Origin: Bacteriovoracaceae bacterium
GTDB lineage: Bacteria > Bdellovibrionota > Bacteriovoracia > Bacteriovoracales > Bacteriovoracaceae
Length of the DNA stretch: 64,000 bases
Assembly: GCA_013141065.1 (NCBI GenBank)
Contig: JABFRR010000010.1
Coordinates: 62,001-126,000, forward strand
Direction of reading: 5' to 3'
Positions 17,913 to 27,019 of this stretch are shown piece by piece. Every line of letters begins with the position of its first letter. Positions within the stretch are counted from its first letter, which is position 1. The notes under the pieces are model-generated. The model was not told the origin of the DNA. It ran no database searches and saw only the letters and a list, made by a program, of their open reading frames with translations. A program made the position numbers and the translations under genes.

Positions 17913-19664
17913 TTATTTTCCTTTTAATCGCGTTGCAAGCCTATCAAAGTTCTCACCAGGAAAATCTTCTACACCCATTAAACGCGCTAAGGTCAGCTTT
18001 TGTTTTAGGTGCTCTAGTTTTGTTTCTTCATAGAAAATTTTTGTTCCAGTTAAATCATCAAGCGCCATGGTAAAATCATAGAACTTTGAGCGATTGGCGA
18101 GATAATTTTCTAAAACTGTATCAAAAGTTTTTTGCAAGCTTGGAAGCCTTGCCTCTAGAATGGCAATTTGGTTTTGAAGAGATATAATCGTTTTATAAGT
18201 TAAACGTAGATTTGACTGTGTAGAGTGATTATTTTTTTCAAATTCTTTTTGAGTGATCTCACGGTTTATTCGACTTAATGCCATTTTATTAGAATTAAAT
18301 AGTCCATCGGCTCCAGTGAGGCTCCAAGTGGTATTGATAGAAGCGACCATTTCAATTCTTCCACTATTGGAATACGTTTCATAAACCGTCGAGTTTGTGG
18401 CCCCGCCAAATCTCTTATTGTAGGCACCTAAGTTGATGGTGAATTTTGGTAGCGGAAGATTTTCTTTAAATGCGACATCGTATTCACGTTCAGCATTTTC
18501 CATCAGCATCTTACTGGTGAGCAGTGTAGGATTATTTTGCTCTAATGCGCTGAGGGCATCATCAAGGCTGATTTTAATTCGTTTATAATCTAATCCTTCT
18601 AAAATGACATATTTTGTACCGATTGGATCAGCAATATAATAGGCGACGTTTTCATCAGTTTGATCGGCTTGTATTTTTGCTGTGTGGTAAAGATTTTGTG
18701 ATCTTAGGTATTCACTTCTGGCTTGATAATAATCTTGTTTGCTGGTTTTACCGATAGTGATTTTTTCTTTATTAAGTCTATAAAGAAAAGAAGTCTGACG
18801 GAGTTGATCTTGTCTGATCTTTTCAATGTTTTTAGTAGCGGCTAAAGTAAAAAAAGTATTTATTAAGTCTAATTTCAATTCTCTTTTTGATTCATCAAAA
18901 ATTTGTGTATTTCTTTCGAAAAGGCTTTTTTTATTCAAATATAGTGCGTAGTCTTTACCCCAATTAAAAACGGTATAGTCCCCGAGGGATAAACCTAGGG
19001 TTCCGTTAGCATAAGGTGTTGAGGCCGTTGTTGGGGCACGACTACCAGTTCTGAGTGTTGAAATTCTTTGACTGTTGGTTGTGAGATTTATTTTAAGCTC
19101 AGGCATCCAAAATGCTGATTTAACGCCATCAAATGTAATTTTATTCTGTTCTTGCTTTTTTTCCCTTAAGTTTTGGTCATAATTTTTTCTTAGACCTTGT
19201 TCGACGACATCATTGAGTTGAAGATTTTTAAAATTATCTTTAACTTTGTATTGGTCAGCTTGTTGAATGTAGAGCTCAGACTCAGTAGGTTTTACGGATC
19301 GTATTTTTGCTGCTTTTTTATTTTTGGTTTTTAGCAATTCTTCTTCGGGAACAACGCCGGTTTGTTTTTGAAGGTCAAATTTTTCTTCTGATTTTCCTTC
19401 TGGCAATGCTTCCGTATTTTCGGTCATGGCATCGAGAGTTTCATTGGGGATTGCTTCAGTTTTAGGCGTTGGAGCTTCCTCGACCGGCAAGGTTTGAGGT
19501 TCTTCTGAAAGTTCAGGCTTCGATGGTGGCACTTCACTTGCTGGTTCCAGGACTTCGATAGGTGCCGAAGGTTCAACACTTTCATTGATTTCTTGAGTGA
19601 ATGCAGCTCGATTTACTATCGCATTAACAAGTAAAAGCGACACAAATAAATTTTTAGTCATCAT
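17913..19664 (-). CDS. TolC-family outer-membrane efflux/secretion protein with acidic Pro-rich N-terminal extension
   Basis: The region from about residue 150 to the end has the TolC/OEP pattern: two repeats of long amphipathic helices (for example residues around EKIRQDQLRQTSFLYRL and QSNLRLTYKTIISLQNQ) separated by barrel strands such as TINLGAYNKRFGG. A signal peptide precedes about 100 residues of Glu/Pro-rich low-complexity sequence (PSAPIEVLEPASEVPP...). That extension is not part of TolC folds and may span periplasm or bind partners. 583 residues is long for the family. No inner-membrane pump or adaptor gene is adjacent, so its partner is unknown. Confidence 0.75.
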   Translation of the reverse strand: MMTKNLFVSLLLVNAIVNRAAFTQEINESVEPSAPIEVLEPASEVPPSKPELSEEPQTLPVEEAPTPKTEAIPNETLDAMTENTEALPEGKSEEKFDLQKQTGVVPEEELLKTKNKKAAKIRSVKPTESELYIQQADQYKVKDNFKNLQLNDVVEQGLRKNYDQNLREKKQEQNKITFDGVKSAFWMPELKINLTTNSQRISTLRTGSRAPTTASTPYANGTLGLSLGDYTVFNWGKDYALYLNKKSLFERNTQIFDESKRELKLDLINTFFTLAATKNIEKIRQDQLRQTSFLYRLNKEKITIGKTSKQDYYQARSEYLRSQNLYHTAKIQADQTDENVAYYIADPIGTKYVILEGLDYKRIKISLDDALSALEQNNPTLLTSKMLMENAEREYDVAFKENLPLPKFTINLGAYNKRFGGATNSTVYETYSNSGRIEMVASINTTWSLTGADGLFNSNKMALSRINREITQKEFEKNNHSTQSNLRLTYKTIISLQNQIAILEARLPSLQKTFDTVLENYLANRSKFYDFTMALDDLTGTKIFYEETKLEHLKQKLTLARLMGVEDFPGENFDRLATRLKGK

Positions 19665-19732
19665 TTCTAAACCATTTAAAAAGGAAGTTAGACCTTAAGG
19701 ATAGAGAATGGTTTATGCTATGAAAAGTATTT

Positions 19733-20083
19733 TTATAGTGTGACGCCCGGACAGCCTTTTCTCACAATATTTTCTTCTTGGTATTGAATTTGTGTTTGTG
19801 TGAGTGAGAGTTCGTGCTCGAGATGGCCTAAATTGATTTCAAGTTTTTGTTTGATACTTACCTTGTTTTCGGGAGAGATTTTTTGCAAATGCTTATTTCG
19901 CTCTATCATGGCCAATATGCGTTGTTTGTTTAAGATTTTTTCTTTTCTGGTCTCAGTCAATAATTGACACTTGCGACTAATACTCGGATCAGTAATGACG
20001 GTACGCCTATAATCCTCAGATAGACCAATTTTGGAATAAAAGATGAAAATACTCAGGAATATTAGCGAAATTCTTTGGGCCAT
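19733..20083 (-). CDS. Small secreted helical protein, unknown
   Basis: 116 residues with an N-terminal signal peptide (MAQRISLIFLSIFIFYSKIGLS, cut near SED). The mature part is mostly helical and charged with only two cysteines (CQLL and GCPGV), which could pair. A GGAG ten bases before the ATG supports the start. It is divergent from kdsB across 59 bases that contain a 16-base palindrome, and upstream of the TolC-like gene on the same strand. No family recognised. Confidence 0.55.
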   Translation of the reverse strand: MAQRISLIFLSIFIFYSKIGLSEDYRRTVITDPSISRKCQLLTETRKEKILNKQRILAMIERNKHLQKISPENKVSIKQKLEINLGHLEHELSLTQTQIQYQEENIVRKGCPGVTL

Positions 20084-20103
20084 ACTGAAGTGTCTCCACT
20101 ATA

Positions 20104-20119
20104 ATAATAAGCTTATTAT
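20104..20119. promoter_or_regulatory. Palindrome between divergent genes, overlapping two TATAAT-like boxes
   Basis: ATAATAAGCTTATTAT is a perfect 16-base palindrome centred between the 116-residue secreted protein (minus strand) and kdsB (plus strand). TATAAT occurs on the plus strand at 20100-20105 and on the minus strand at 20122-20117, so each potential -10 box overlaps the palindrome edge. Good -35 boxes are not evident. It could be an operator or simply a symmetric AT-rich divergent promoter. Confidence 0.35.
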
Positions 20120-20142
20120 AGCTTATTCTGGAGACCTTTAAA

Positions 20143-20916
20143 GTGAGTAAAAAAAGTGTCCTCATTTTAATTCCCGCGCGTTTTGCTTCGACTCGTTTTC
20201 CAGGCAAGCCTCTTGCCCTTATTGATGGCAAGACCATGATTTCTCGTGTCCTAGAAAACTGCCTCAATGCCTTCGATCCTGAGATTCATTTTGAAAGCTA
20301 CGTTGTGACGGATAGTTCAGAAATTGAACGCTCTTTTTCGTCTACTCCAATTAATGTGATTCGGATAGATGATGATGTCATATCCGGAACTCTTCGAATT
20401 GAGCTTGCCTATAAGCGATTTTTTGCTGATCGAGAATTTGATTTAGTTATAAATGTTCAAGGAGACGAACCACTTCTTGAAGGTCGTGAATTAGTAAGCC
20501 TCGCGAAGTTTCATTTAGAAAGTCATTTTAGTATAGCAACTCTCGTAAAAAAATATGCTGGTTTTACAGATGGATTTTTTGACTCAAATAAAGTCAAAGT
20601 TGCATTGAGTGAAGTGACTAGACAGGCTTTTTACTTTTCACGGGCCAGCATTCCCTTTAAGCGAGATAAAGGCATATCAATAGAATCAGATTACTGGTTT
20701 CATCACATAGGTGTTTATTCATACCGGCCAGAAGCTTTAGAGAAATTTGCACACTCACCAGTGTCTCACCTAGAAGATTTAGAAAAATTGGAACAATTGA
20801 GAGCTCTAGAAATTGGACTAACAATTGGTGCGATTGAAACCAATTGTCATGTTATTGGCGTTGATCATCCTGAAGATATAAAAAAAGTAGAAGAGGTAAT
20901 CCGTGGCAGAAAATAA
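20143..20916 (+). CDS. kdsB: CMP-KDO synthetase (3-deoxy-manno-octulosonate cytidylyltransferase)
   Basis: KdsB activates KDO with CTP for transfer to lipid A. The nucleotide-binding start LILIPARFASTRFPGKPL, the VINVQGDEPLL strand, and FSRASIPF and HHIGVYSYR are all family signatures; 257 residues is normal. The start is GTG with GGAG upstream. The next gene, pyrG, makes CTP, its co-substrate, and kdsA/kdsC follow, so this is an LPS inner-core supply operon. The pyrG GTG lies inside the end of kdsB (14-base overlap). Confidence 0.95.
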   Translation: MSKKSVLILIPARFASTRFPGKPLALIDGKTMISRVLENCLNAFDPEIHFESYVVTDSSEIERSFSSTPINVIRIDDDVISGTLRIELAYKRFFADREFDLVINVQGDEPLLEGRELVSLAKFHLESHFSIATLVKKYAGFTDGFFDSNKVKVALSEVTRQAFYFSRASIPFKRDKGISIESDYWFHHIGVYSYRPEALEKFAHSPVSHLEDLEKLEQLRALEIGLTIGAIETNCHVIGVDHPEDIKKVEEVIRGRK

Positions 20917-22516
20917 AAAGCATAAAAAATATATCTTTATCACTGGAGGAGTTGCTAGTTCTCTTGGTAAAGGCTTAGCAGCCGCCAGTATCGCGGGACT
21001 TCTTGAAAGAAGAGGTATTAATGTTTCCATGTTAAAAATGGATCCTTATATTAACGTAGATCCAGGAACAATGAGTCCTACTCAGCATGGAGAAGTTTTT
21101 GTCACTGATGATGGTGCAGAAACCGACCTGGACCTCGGTCACTACGAGAGATTTACTTCTTTAACACTAAAAAAAGAAAGTAATTTTACAACAGGTCAAG
21201 TGTATTTAAAAGTTATTGAAAACGAAAGGGCCGGAGTATATCTAGGAAAAACAGTTCAAGTTGTTCCACACATCACTAACGAAATTAAACGCCGTATTCA
21301 TACTGCGAGTGAAAACTGTGACCTACTTATTGGAGAAATAGGTGGAACTGTTGGTGATATTGAATCTCTACCTTTTATAGAATCAATCAGACAACTCGCC
21401 CATGATGAAGGTGCCGATAATGTTCTTTTTATTCACCTTGTATTACTGCCATATATTGCAGCTGCAGGGGAATTGAAGTCTAAGCCTGCCCAACACTCAG
21501 TAAAAGAACTCATGAGCCAAGGGCTTTCACCACAAATTATAATTTGTCGTAGTGACCGCGAAGTTGACGAAGACACACTTGATAAAATTTCACGATTTTG
21601 TAATGTTGGAAGAAAAAATGTTTTTCAATCTATTGATATGGATAGCATTTATAAAGTTCCTCTTGAATTTCACAAACAAGGTCTTGATGAAAGAATCAGC
21701 CAGCTCTTAGGAATTTGGGCACCTGAACCAAAAATAACGGACCTCGAACAAGTCGTTTATAATTTCACTCATCCTCTTAGGGAAGTTCGAATCGGAATTG
21801 TTGGCAAATATACAGATTTAGTTGAATCCTATAAATCTTTAGATGAAGCTCTTAATCATGGGGCCATTGCTAATCAACTGAAGTTCAAACCAATTTACAT
21901 CGACTCTGAACAATTAGAAAAAAATGCAGATCTTTCAGTCTTATTTAAAGATGTTCAAGGTATCTTAGTTCCAGGAGGATTTGGTAGCCGAGGGACTGAA
22001 GGAAAAATTCTAGCGATTGAATATGCTCGTACAAATAAAATTCCGTTTTTGGGAATTTGCCTAGGCCTACAGTTGGCCGTCATTGAATTTGCCCGACACG
22101 TTGCTGGTCTCAAAGATGCGACTTCGGAAGAATTTGAAAGTGGTGGCGAGCACCTCATTCATTATATGGAAGGACAGAGTGGAACAGGTGCAAAGGGCGG
22201 CAATATGAGATTGGGATCATATGATTGCCATTTGGAATCTGACTCATTAGCTTTTAAAATCTATAAAAAACCAATAATACAAGAACGCCATCGCCATCGA
22301 CTAGAAGTTAATAATATGTACACCAGTAAGTTAACTGGCCTAGGTATGGCCATTTCAGGCTTTAATAAAGAACTAAATCTGGTTGAAGTTGTAGAACTCA
22401 AAGATCATCCTTTTTTTATAGCTTGTCAGTATCATCCAGAATTTAAATCAAAACCTTTTTCACCACATCCACTCTTTAAAGCTTTTGTTGAAGAAGCAGA
22501 TAAAAATAGGAAATAA
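20903..22516 (+). CDS. pyrG: CTP synthase PyrG
   Basis: Amidates UTP to CTP with glutamine. Its synthetase domain begins IFITGGVASSLGKGLAAAS (P-loop) and includes MDPYINVDPGTM and GEIGGTVGDIES. The C-terminal GATase domain has the nucleophile in FLGICLGLQLAV and the His/Glu pair in CQYHPEF. 537 residues, normal length. The start is GTG with AAGAGG six bases upstream, inside kdsB. Position between kdsB and kdsA suggests CTP supply for CMP-KDO. Confidence 0.97.
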   Translation: MAENKKHKKYIFITGGVASSLGKGLAAASIAGLLERRGINVSMLKMDPYINVDPGTMSPTQHGEVFVTDDGAETDLDLGHYERFTSLTLKKESNFTTGQVYLKVIENERAGVYLGKTVQVVPHITNEIKRRIHTASENCDLLIGEIGGTVGDIESLPFIESIRQLAHDEGADNVLFIHLVLLPYIAAAGELKSKPAQHSVKELMSQGLSPQIIICRSDREVDEDTLDKISRFCNVGRKNVFQSIDMDSIYKVPLEFHKQGLDERISQLLGIWAPEPKITDLEQVVYNFTHPLREVRIGIVGKYTDLVESYKSLDEALNHGAIANQLKFKPIYIDSEQLEKNADLSVLFKDVQGILVPGGFGSRGTEGKILAIEYARTNKIPFLGICLGLQLAVIEFARHVAGLKDATSEEFESGGEHLIHYMEGQSGTGAKGGNMRLGSYDCHLESDSLAFKIYKKPIIQERHRHRLEVNNMYTSKLTGLGMAISGFNKELNLVEVVELKDHPFFIACQYHPEFKSKPFSPHPLFKAFVEEADKNRK

Positions 22517-22519
22517 ATT

Positions 22520-23320
22520 ATGATTAAACCAAAACTAGATCTTTTTATAGGGTCTTGTGTTTTAGAAAGCGAAGAAATGGCCTTAATGATCGCTGAACAA
22601 TTGATTAAAGACTTGAAGCCATTCGAAGACAAAATTACTCTTACTTATAAAGGAAGTTTTGATAAAGCAAATCGTACTTCAATAAATTCTTATCGCGGTC
22701 CTGGTATTGATGAGGGAATGAGAATTTTATCTAAAGTAAAAGAAAAAACAGGTTTACCTGTGCTTACAGATTTTCATGAAGCTTCTCAGGCGATGAAGCT
22801 CGCGACTGTTGTAGATATTTTGCAAGTTCCTGCATTTTTATGCCGTCAAACTGATATGATTGCGGCAGGTGCAGAAGCTTGTGCAAAATACGGTCGTATT
22901 TTAAAAATTAAAAAGGGACAATTCTTAAGTCCGGAAGAAACAAAAAATATTGTTGATAAAGCAACAACGATACTTCCTAAAAATCAAATAATGCTTACTG
23001 AACGTGGCTCAAGCTTTGGATACAATAATTTAATTGTTGATATGGCCTCATTTCAAATTATGAAAAGTTTTGGTGTAAAAGCCATTCACGATGCCACTCA
23101 TTGTGTTCAACGTCCCGGAGGATTAGGAACAGCAACAGGTGGAAAAAGAGAGCAAATATTAGTTTTAGCAAGGGCCGCGATCGCTGCAGGTGCTGATGGA
23201 GTATTTATGGAAACGCATCCGAATCCAGATAAAGCACTTTCAGATTCTGCTACTAGTTTACCGCTTGATCAAATTAAGACGATAGTCGAACAACTTTTAA
23301 AAATTTACGAGGTGGTCTAA
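22520..23320 (+). CDS. kdsA: KDO-8-phosphate synthase KdsA
   Basis: Condenses arabinose-5-phosphate with phosphoenolpyruvate to KDO-8-phosphate. Motifs include GSCVLESEEMA, YKGSFDKANRTS, RGPGIDEGM, DVLQVPAFLCRQTD and GVFMETHPNPDKALSD. The GSCVLES N-terminus, the DATHCVQRPGG loop and the length (266) fit the family. It starts three bases after pyrG and its TAA overlaps the kdsC ATG by one base (TAATG). Confidence 0.96.
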   Translation: MIKPKLDLFIGSCVLESEEMALMIAEQLIKDLKPFEDKITLTYKGSFDKANRTSINSYRGPGIDEGMRILSKVKEKTGLPVLTDFHEASQAMKLATVVDILQVPAFLCRQTDMIAAGAEACAKYGRILKIKKGQFLSPEETKNIVDKATTILPKNQIMLTERGSSFGYNNLIVDMASFQIMKSFGVKAIHDATHCVQRPGGLGTATGGKREQILVLARAAIAAGADGVFMETHPNPDKALSDSATSLPLDQIKTIVEQLLKIYEVV

Positions 23321-23880
23321 TGGCAAAAGCATTAGATGAAAAAAAATCACTGCGAGAGATTGCTTTAAAGTTTGAAGGTAAACTTTCAAAAATAAAAGTT
23401 TGTCTATTTGATATTGATGGCATCTTAACTAATGGGACGGTTACATGGGCCGGCGAAGATATTGGCTTTAACCGATCAACACATGCACTAGATGGTTATG
23501 GATTAAAAATGCTTATGGAAGCAGGGCTCAAAGTTGGAGTGATCTCGGGTGGGGATGGCTTTGGACTTAGAAAAAGATTTGTCGATGTTCTTAAAGTAAA
23601 TTTTGCTTTTTTTGGTAATGAAGATAAACGTGAAGCCTTTAAAAAAATATTAGCCCTAGGCTACAAAGACGATGAAATTCTCTATATGGGCGATGAATTT
23701 ATTGATTTACCTATAATGAAGCGAGTTGGATTTTCAGCAACTGTTCCCAATGCCAGTCTAGAAATTCAAGAATGTGTAGACTATATCACCTATCGTGAAG
23801 CAGGAGATGCTTGTGCACGTGAGGTTATTGATCTCATACGTTACGCTCAAAAGATACCGCTTAAACTTTTGGAATTTTAA
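23320..23880 (+). CDS. kdsC: KDO-8-phosphate phosphatase KdsC (HAD family)
   Basis: Hydrolyses KDO-8-phosphate to KDO. HAD motif I is LFDIDGILTNG (Asp nucleophile), motif II lies in VGVISGG, and motif IV is YMGDEFIDLPIM. The cap-less 186-residue form with DGYGLKMLMEAG matches KdsC. One-base overlaps (TAATG) link it to kdsA upstream and to the ybeD-like gene downstream, so translation is probably coupled through the three genes. Confidence 0.93.
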   Translation: MAKALDEKKSLREIALKFEGKLSKIKVCLFDIDGILTNGTVTWAGEDIGFNRSTHALDGYGLKMLMEAGLKVGVISGGDGFGLRKRFVDVLKVNFAFFGNEDKREAFKKILALGYKDDEILYMGDEFIDLPIMKRVGFSATVPNASLEIQECVDYITYREAGDACAREVIDLIRYAQKIPLKLLEF

Positions 23881-24164
23881 TGAATTCGAAACTTGAAAAT
23901 AATCTAGATGACAAGCTCGTCAAATTACAACTCGTATTAGACGAAACGACTAAGTTTCCTTCAAAATATTTATTTAAATTTATTGTTCCAGTTGCTCAAG
24001 TTCAAAAAATTTTGACAGTACTAGAGAATATGGAAATCGAACAAAAAGCTTCAGCTAATGGTAATTGGATTAGTGTTAGTGCCAGCGCCATTATGCAAAA
24101 CAGTAATGAGATAATTGCGATTTACAAAAAAGCTTCAGTGATTCAAGGAGTGATTTCACTATGA
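23880..24164 (+). CDS. YbeD-like (DUF493) small protein
   Basis: 94 residues that match the DUF493/YbeD pattern: FPSKYLFKFIV (usually FPxxFxFKVIG), then a long helix and SANGNWISVSASAIM followed by a helix with IYKKASVIQGVISL. The fold is a small ACT-like alpha/beta domain; its function is not established. It is coupled to kdsC by TAATG and to gpsA by ATGA, so it is a genuine member of the operon. Confidence 0.65.
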   Translation: MNSKLENNLDDKLVKLQLVLDETTKFPSKYLFKFIVPVAQVQKILTVLENMEIEQKASANGNWISVSASAIMQNSNEIIAIYKKASVIQGVISL

Positions 24165-25213
24165 TTGATAAAAAAATTAAGTCTAATGAGAAATTTAAAG
24201 TTGCATTAGTTATAGGAGCCGGTGCATTTGGAACCGCCATGGCCCAAGTTTTGTCTCAAAATTTTGATAAAGTAATACTCAAAGTTAGGTCTCCTGATAT
24301 TTATGAGGCCATAAAAAATGGTGAAAATTCAATTTACTTGCCTGGATTAAAAATCGCAAAAAATATCGATGCAGCTCTTTCATGGGATGAAGTAGATGCC
24401 ATCGAGGGAGAGATACAGCTGATCGTTTCGGCCCTCCCGACTGCGGGTATAAGTGAATACTTTAAAGAAAATTATGATAGATTCTTAAGTTACTTTATTA
24501 ATCGAATTCCCTTAGTTTCCCTATCTAAAGGGATAGATCCAGAGACTTTAGAATTATCGGATGATTTATTTTTTGATATGTACCCACATTTTAAAGATCA
24601 ATTTTGTTTTCTTTCAGGTCCAAGTTTTGCCCACGAAATTATGCAGGAGCAAATTACACTTGTGACCCTAGCAGGTCGATCAAGAAAAGTTCTAGAAAAT
24701 GTCTCTGTTATGATGAACACTACTTCTTTTAAAGTACTTGCAAGTTACGATGTTAAAGGTGTGCTGCTTGGTGGAGCCTTAAAAAATATACTAGCAATAG
24801 CTGGTGGAGTTATTGAAGGACTTGGTTACAATCACAATACAAGGGCGGCAATGATCACTAGAGGGATTGCTGAAATGTTACGTTTTGGTGCTGTCTATAA
24901 TGCTCGGCCGGAAACTTTTTATGGTCTTTCAGGAATGGGTGATCTTATTCTCACTACAACTGGAGATCTATCAAGAAACAAATCTTTTGGACTAGAATTG
25001 GCAAAAGGAAGAAAAGCAGAAGAAATTATTCGCTCACAACGATCAGTTGTTGAAGGATATAAAACTGCAAAAGCTGCACACTTTATTTCAGAACAATTTG
25101 AAATAAGGGCCTCTATTTTTAATGGGGTCTATGAAGTACTTTATAAAGATCAACCCCCTAAAGAAGTGATAACAAAACTTATGCAATCACCCTCACGCTT
25201 TGAGATTCATTAA
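24161..25213 (+). CDS. gpsA: Glycerol-3-phosphate dehydrogenase [NAD(P)+] GpsA
   Basis: Reduces dihydroxyacetone phosphate to sn-glycerol-3-phosphate for phospholipid synthesis. The Rossmann loop is VIGAGAFGTAMAQVL; SGPSFAHE and the catalytic Lys region GGALKNILAIAGG are followed by NTRAAMITRGIAEM and FYGLSGMGDLILT. 350 residues, slightly longer than E. coli GpsA owing to the first ten residues. It overlaps the preceding gene as ATGA. Confidence 0.95.
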   Translation: MIDKKIKSNEKFKVALVIGAGAFGTAMAQVLSQNFDKVILKVRSPDIYEAIKNGENSIYLPGLKIAKNIDAALSWDEVDAIEGEIQLIVSALPTAGISEYFKENYDRFLSYFINRIPLVSLSKGIDPETLELSDDLFFDMYPHFKDQFCFLSGPSFAHEIMQEQITLVTLAGRSRKVLENVSVMMNTTSFKVLASYDVKGVLLGGALKNILAIAGGVIEGLGYNHNTRAAMITRGIAEMLRFGAVYNARPETFYGLSGMGDLILTTTGDLSRNKSFGLELAKGRKAEEIIRSQRSVVEGYKTAKAAHFISEQFEIRASIFNGVYEVLYKDQPPKEVITKLMQSPSRFEIH

Positions 25214-25214
25214 A

Positions 25215-26129
25215 GTGAAGTCCTTCGAAAATAAAATTATGGGATCAATTTTGGGACTTGCTGTCGGTGACGCACTCGGGGCTCCTGTAGAATTTAAAGA
25301 AAAAGGTAGTTTTCCTTATATCTCACACTATCAGGATGGGGGAGAGTTTAATCTTAAAGCAGGGCAGTGGACTGATGACACCTCACTTATGCTTTGTCTC
25401 TTATCAAGTTTTGTTGAAAAAAAAACATTTGATCTAGACGATCAAATGAATCGCTTTTTAAAGTGGTGGAAGCAAGGTTACATGAGCTCAACGGGTGAAT
25501 GTTTTGATATTGGAAACACGACCAAAGCTTCACTATCTCGTTTTGAACAAACGAAGTTAGCTCTGTCTGGTGAAACAAGTGATAAGGCAAGCAACGGAGC
25601 ACTCATGCGACTCGCTCCTGTGCCACTTTTTTATCATTATGATTTAAGTCTCTCACTTCATCAAACGGCTTTACAGTGCCAAACTACACATGCTCCTTCT
25701 GATTGCATTGAAAGTGCTCAATTACTTTCTTATGTATTAACATCTCTATTAAATGGTGAATCAAAAGAAAGTGTTTTAAGTTTTAAAGATTATCCTTTAC
25801 TTGTTTCTGAGAAATTTTTAGCAATAGTAAGAGGTGATATTTTTAAATTGAGTAAAGAGCAAATCAATGCTGAGGGCCTGGCCTATAATACCTTAGAGGC
25901 AGCACTCTATGCCTTTTTTCATTTTGATAATTTTTATGACGGACTTTTGTTTGTAGTGAATCTTGGAGATGACTCGGATACTGTAGGAGCTGTCTATGGT
26001 CAGATAGCAGGTTGCGCTTACGGATATAATAATATCCCAGCATTTTTGTTAGAAGGATTGTTCCAAAGAGAGGAGATTGAGTTACTGGCCCGAGAATTTG
26101 TAGGACTAATTGAAGGAAAAAGAACATGA
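25215..26129 (+). CDS. ADP-ribosylglycohydrolase (DraG/ARH3-like)
   Basis: Family members remove ADP-ribose from proteins, nucleic acids or small molecules using a di-magnesium centre. The signatures LGLAVGDALGAPVEF, QWTDDTSLML (TDDT metal site) and LGDDSDTVGAVYGQIAGC (second metal site) are all intact, so it should be active; the substrate cannot be told from sequence. The open frame begins with a TTG inside gpsA, but GTG at 25215, one base after the gpsA stop, or ATG at 25239 are better starts. It is followed by LD-carboxypeptidase with an ATGA overlap. Confidence 0.82.
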   Translation: MKSFENKIMGSILGLAVGDALGAPVEFKEKGSFPYISHYQDGGEFNLKAGQWTDDTSLMLCLLSSFVEKKTFDLDDQMNRFLKWWKQGYMSSTGECFDIGNTTKASLSRFEQTKLALSGETSDKASNGALMRLAPVPLFYHYDLSLSLHQTALQCQTTHAPSDCIESAQLLSYVLTSLLNGESKESVLSFKDYPLLVSEKFLAIVRGDIFKLSKEQINAEGLAYNTLEAALYAFFHFDNFYDGLLFVVNLGDDSDTVGAVYGQIAGCAYGYNNIPAFLLEGLFQREEIELLAREFVGLIEGKRT

Positions 26130-27019
26130 TTAAAAAAGGCGATATTGTCGAAATTATTGCACCAGCGAGCTATCATAGCGCCAATGATTTATTAAAAGCC
26201 CAAAAAACAATAAAGTCTTGGGGATTAGTGACTAGGACATTTATAGATTTTGACTCTTTTCATCCTTTTCATTCAGATGAAGATGAAGCACGATTTGAAG
26301 ACTTAAAAAGAGCACTTTATTCTCCAGATTCTACTCTCATTTGGTGCCTTCGTGGTGGTTATGGAAGTGCTCGACTTATTGAGAAACTTTCAAAGTTAAA
26401 AAAACCTAAAAAAGAAAAAATTTTCATTGGTTATAGTGATATAACTTCGCTTCATATTTTTCTCAATCAAAAATGGGGGTGGAAAACGATTCACGGACCT
26501 ATGATAAGCAGTTTTGGTAATCCAGATTTTAAAAAATCAAGTTTGAATGAAATAAAAAAGGTCATCTTTGAAAAATCTTATACGCAAAAAATAAAACTTA
26601 TTCCGATGAATGAAGAAGCCCAAAAACTAAAAAAAATTCAAGGTGCTTTGTGTGGTGGAAATCTTTCTGTTATTCAATTGAGCATTGGAACTCCTTCGAA
26701 GCTTGTGACAAATGGTAAGATTCTGATACTTGAAGATGTTGGTGAGCGAGGATACAAAGTTGATAAAATGCTTAATCATCTTCAAAATGCCAATGTATTA
26801 AAAGGCTGTCGTGGAATTATCTTGGGAGAGTTTACCGGAGGCCATGAGGCAAGTGGGGAGTCTTACGTAGATTTTGCACTAATGAGATTTGCATTAGAAT
26901 TGAAAGTTCCGGTATATAAAACGGAAGTTTTTGGTCACGGTAAAATTAATAGGCCACTGCTTTTTAATGAAAAAAAATATACCAAAATTGAAAAAAGTTT
27001 TCTCGTTATCAAGAATTAA
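26126..27019 (+). CDS. LD-carboxypeptidase (peptidase family S66, LdcA/MccF-like)
   Basis: S66 serine peptidases trim the terminal D-Ala from murein tetrapeptides during cell-wall recycling (LdcA) or process microcin (MccF). Family motifs are WCLRGGYGSARLIEKL, IGYSDITSLHIFL (Ser104 is the likely nucleophile), GALCGGNLSVIQ and LEDVGERGYKVDKML. No signal peptide, so it is cytoplasmic as LdcA is. It is last of the kdsB operon, and its TAA overlaps the stop of the convergent kinase within TTAA (27016-27019). Confidence 0.82.
   Translation: MIKKGDIVEIIAPASYHSANDLLKAQKTIKSWGLVTRTFIDFDSFHPFHSDEDEARFEDLKRALYSPDSTLIWCLRGGYGSARLIEKLSKLKKPKKEKIFIGYSDITSLHIFLNQKWGWKTIHGPMISSFGNPDFKKSSLNEIKKVIFEKSYTQKIKLIPMNEEAQKLKKIQGALCGGNLSVIQLSIGTPSKLVTNGKILILEDVGERGYKVDKMLNHLQNANVLKGCRGIILGEFTGGHEASGESYVDFALMRFALELKVPVYKTEVFGHGKINRPLLFNEKKYTKIEKSFLVIKN

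Noticed and set aside
19669..19714. Inverted repeat AAACCATT / AATGGTTT upstream of the TolC-like gene as a terminator
   Set aside because: The arms are short, 30 bases apart and no T-run follows on either strand.
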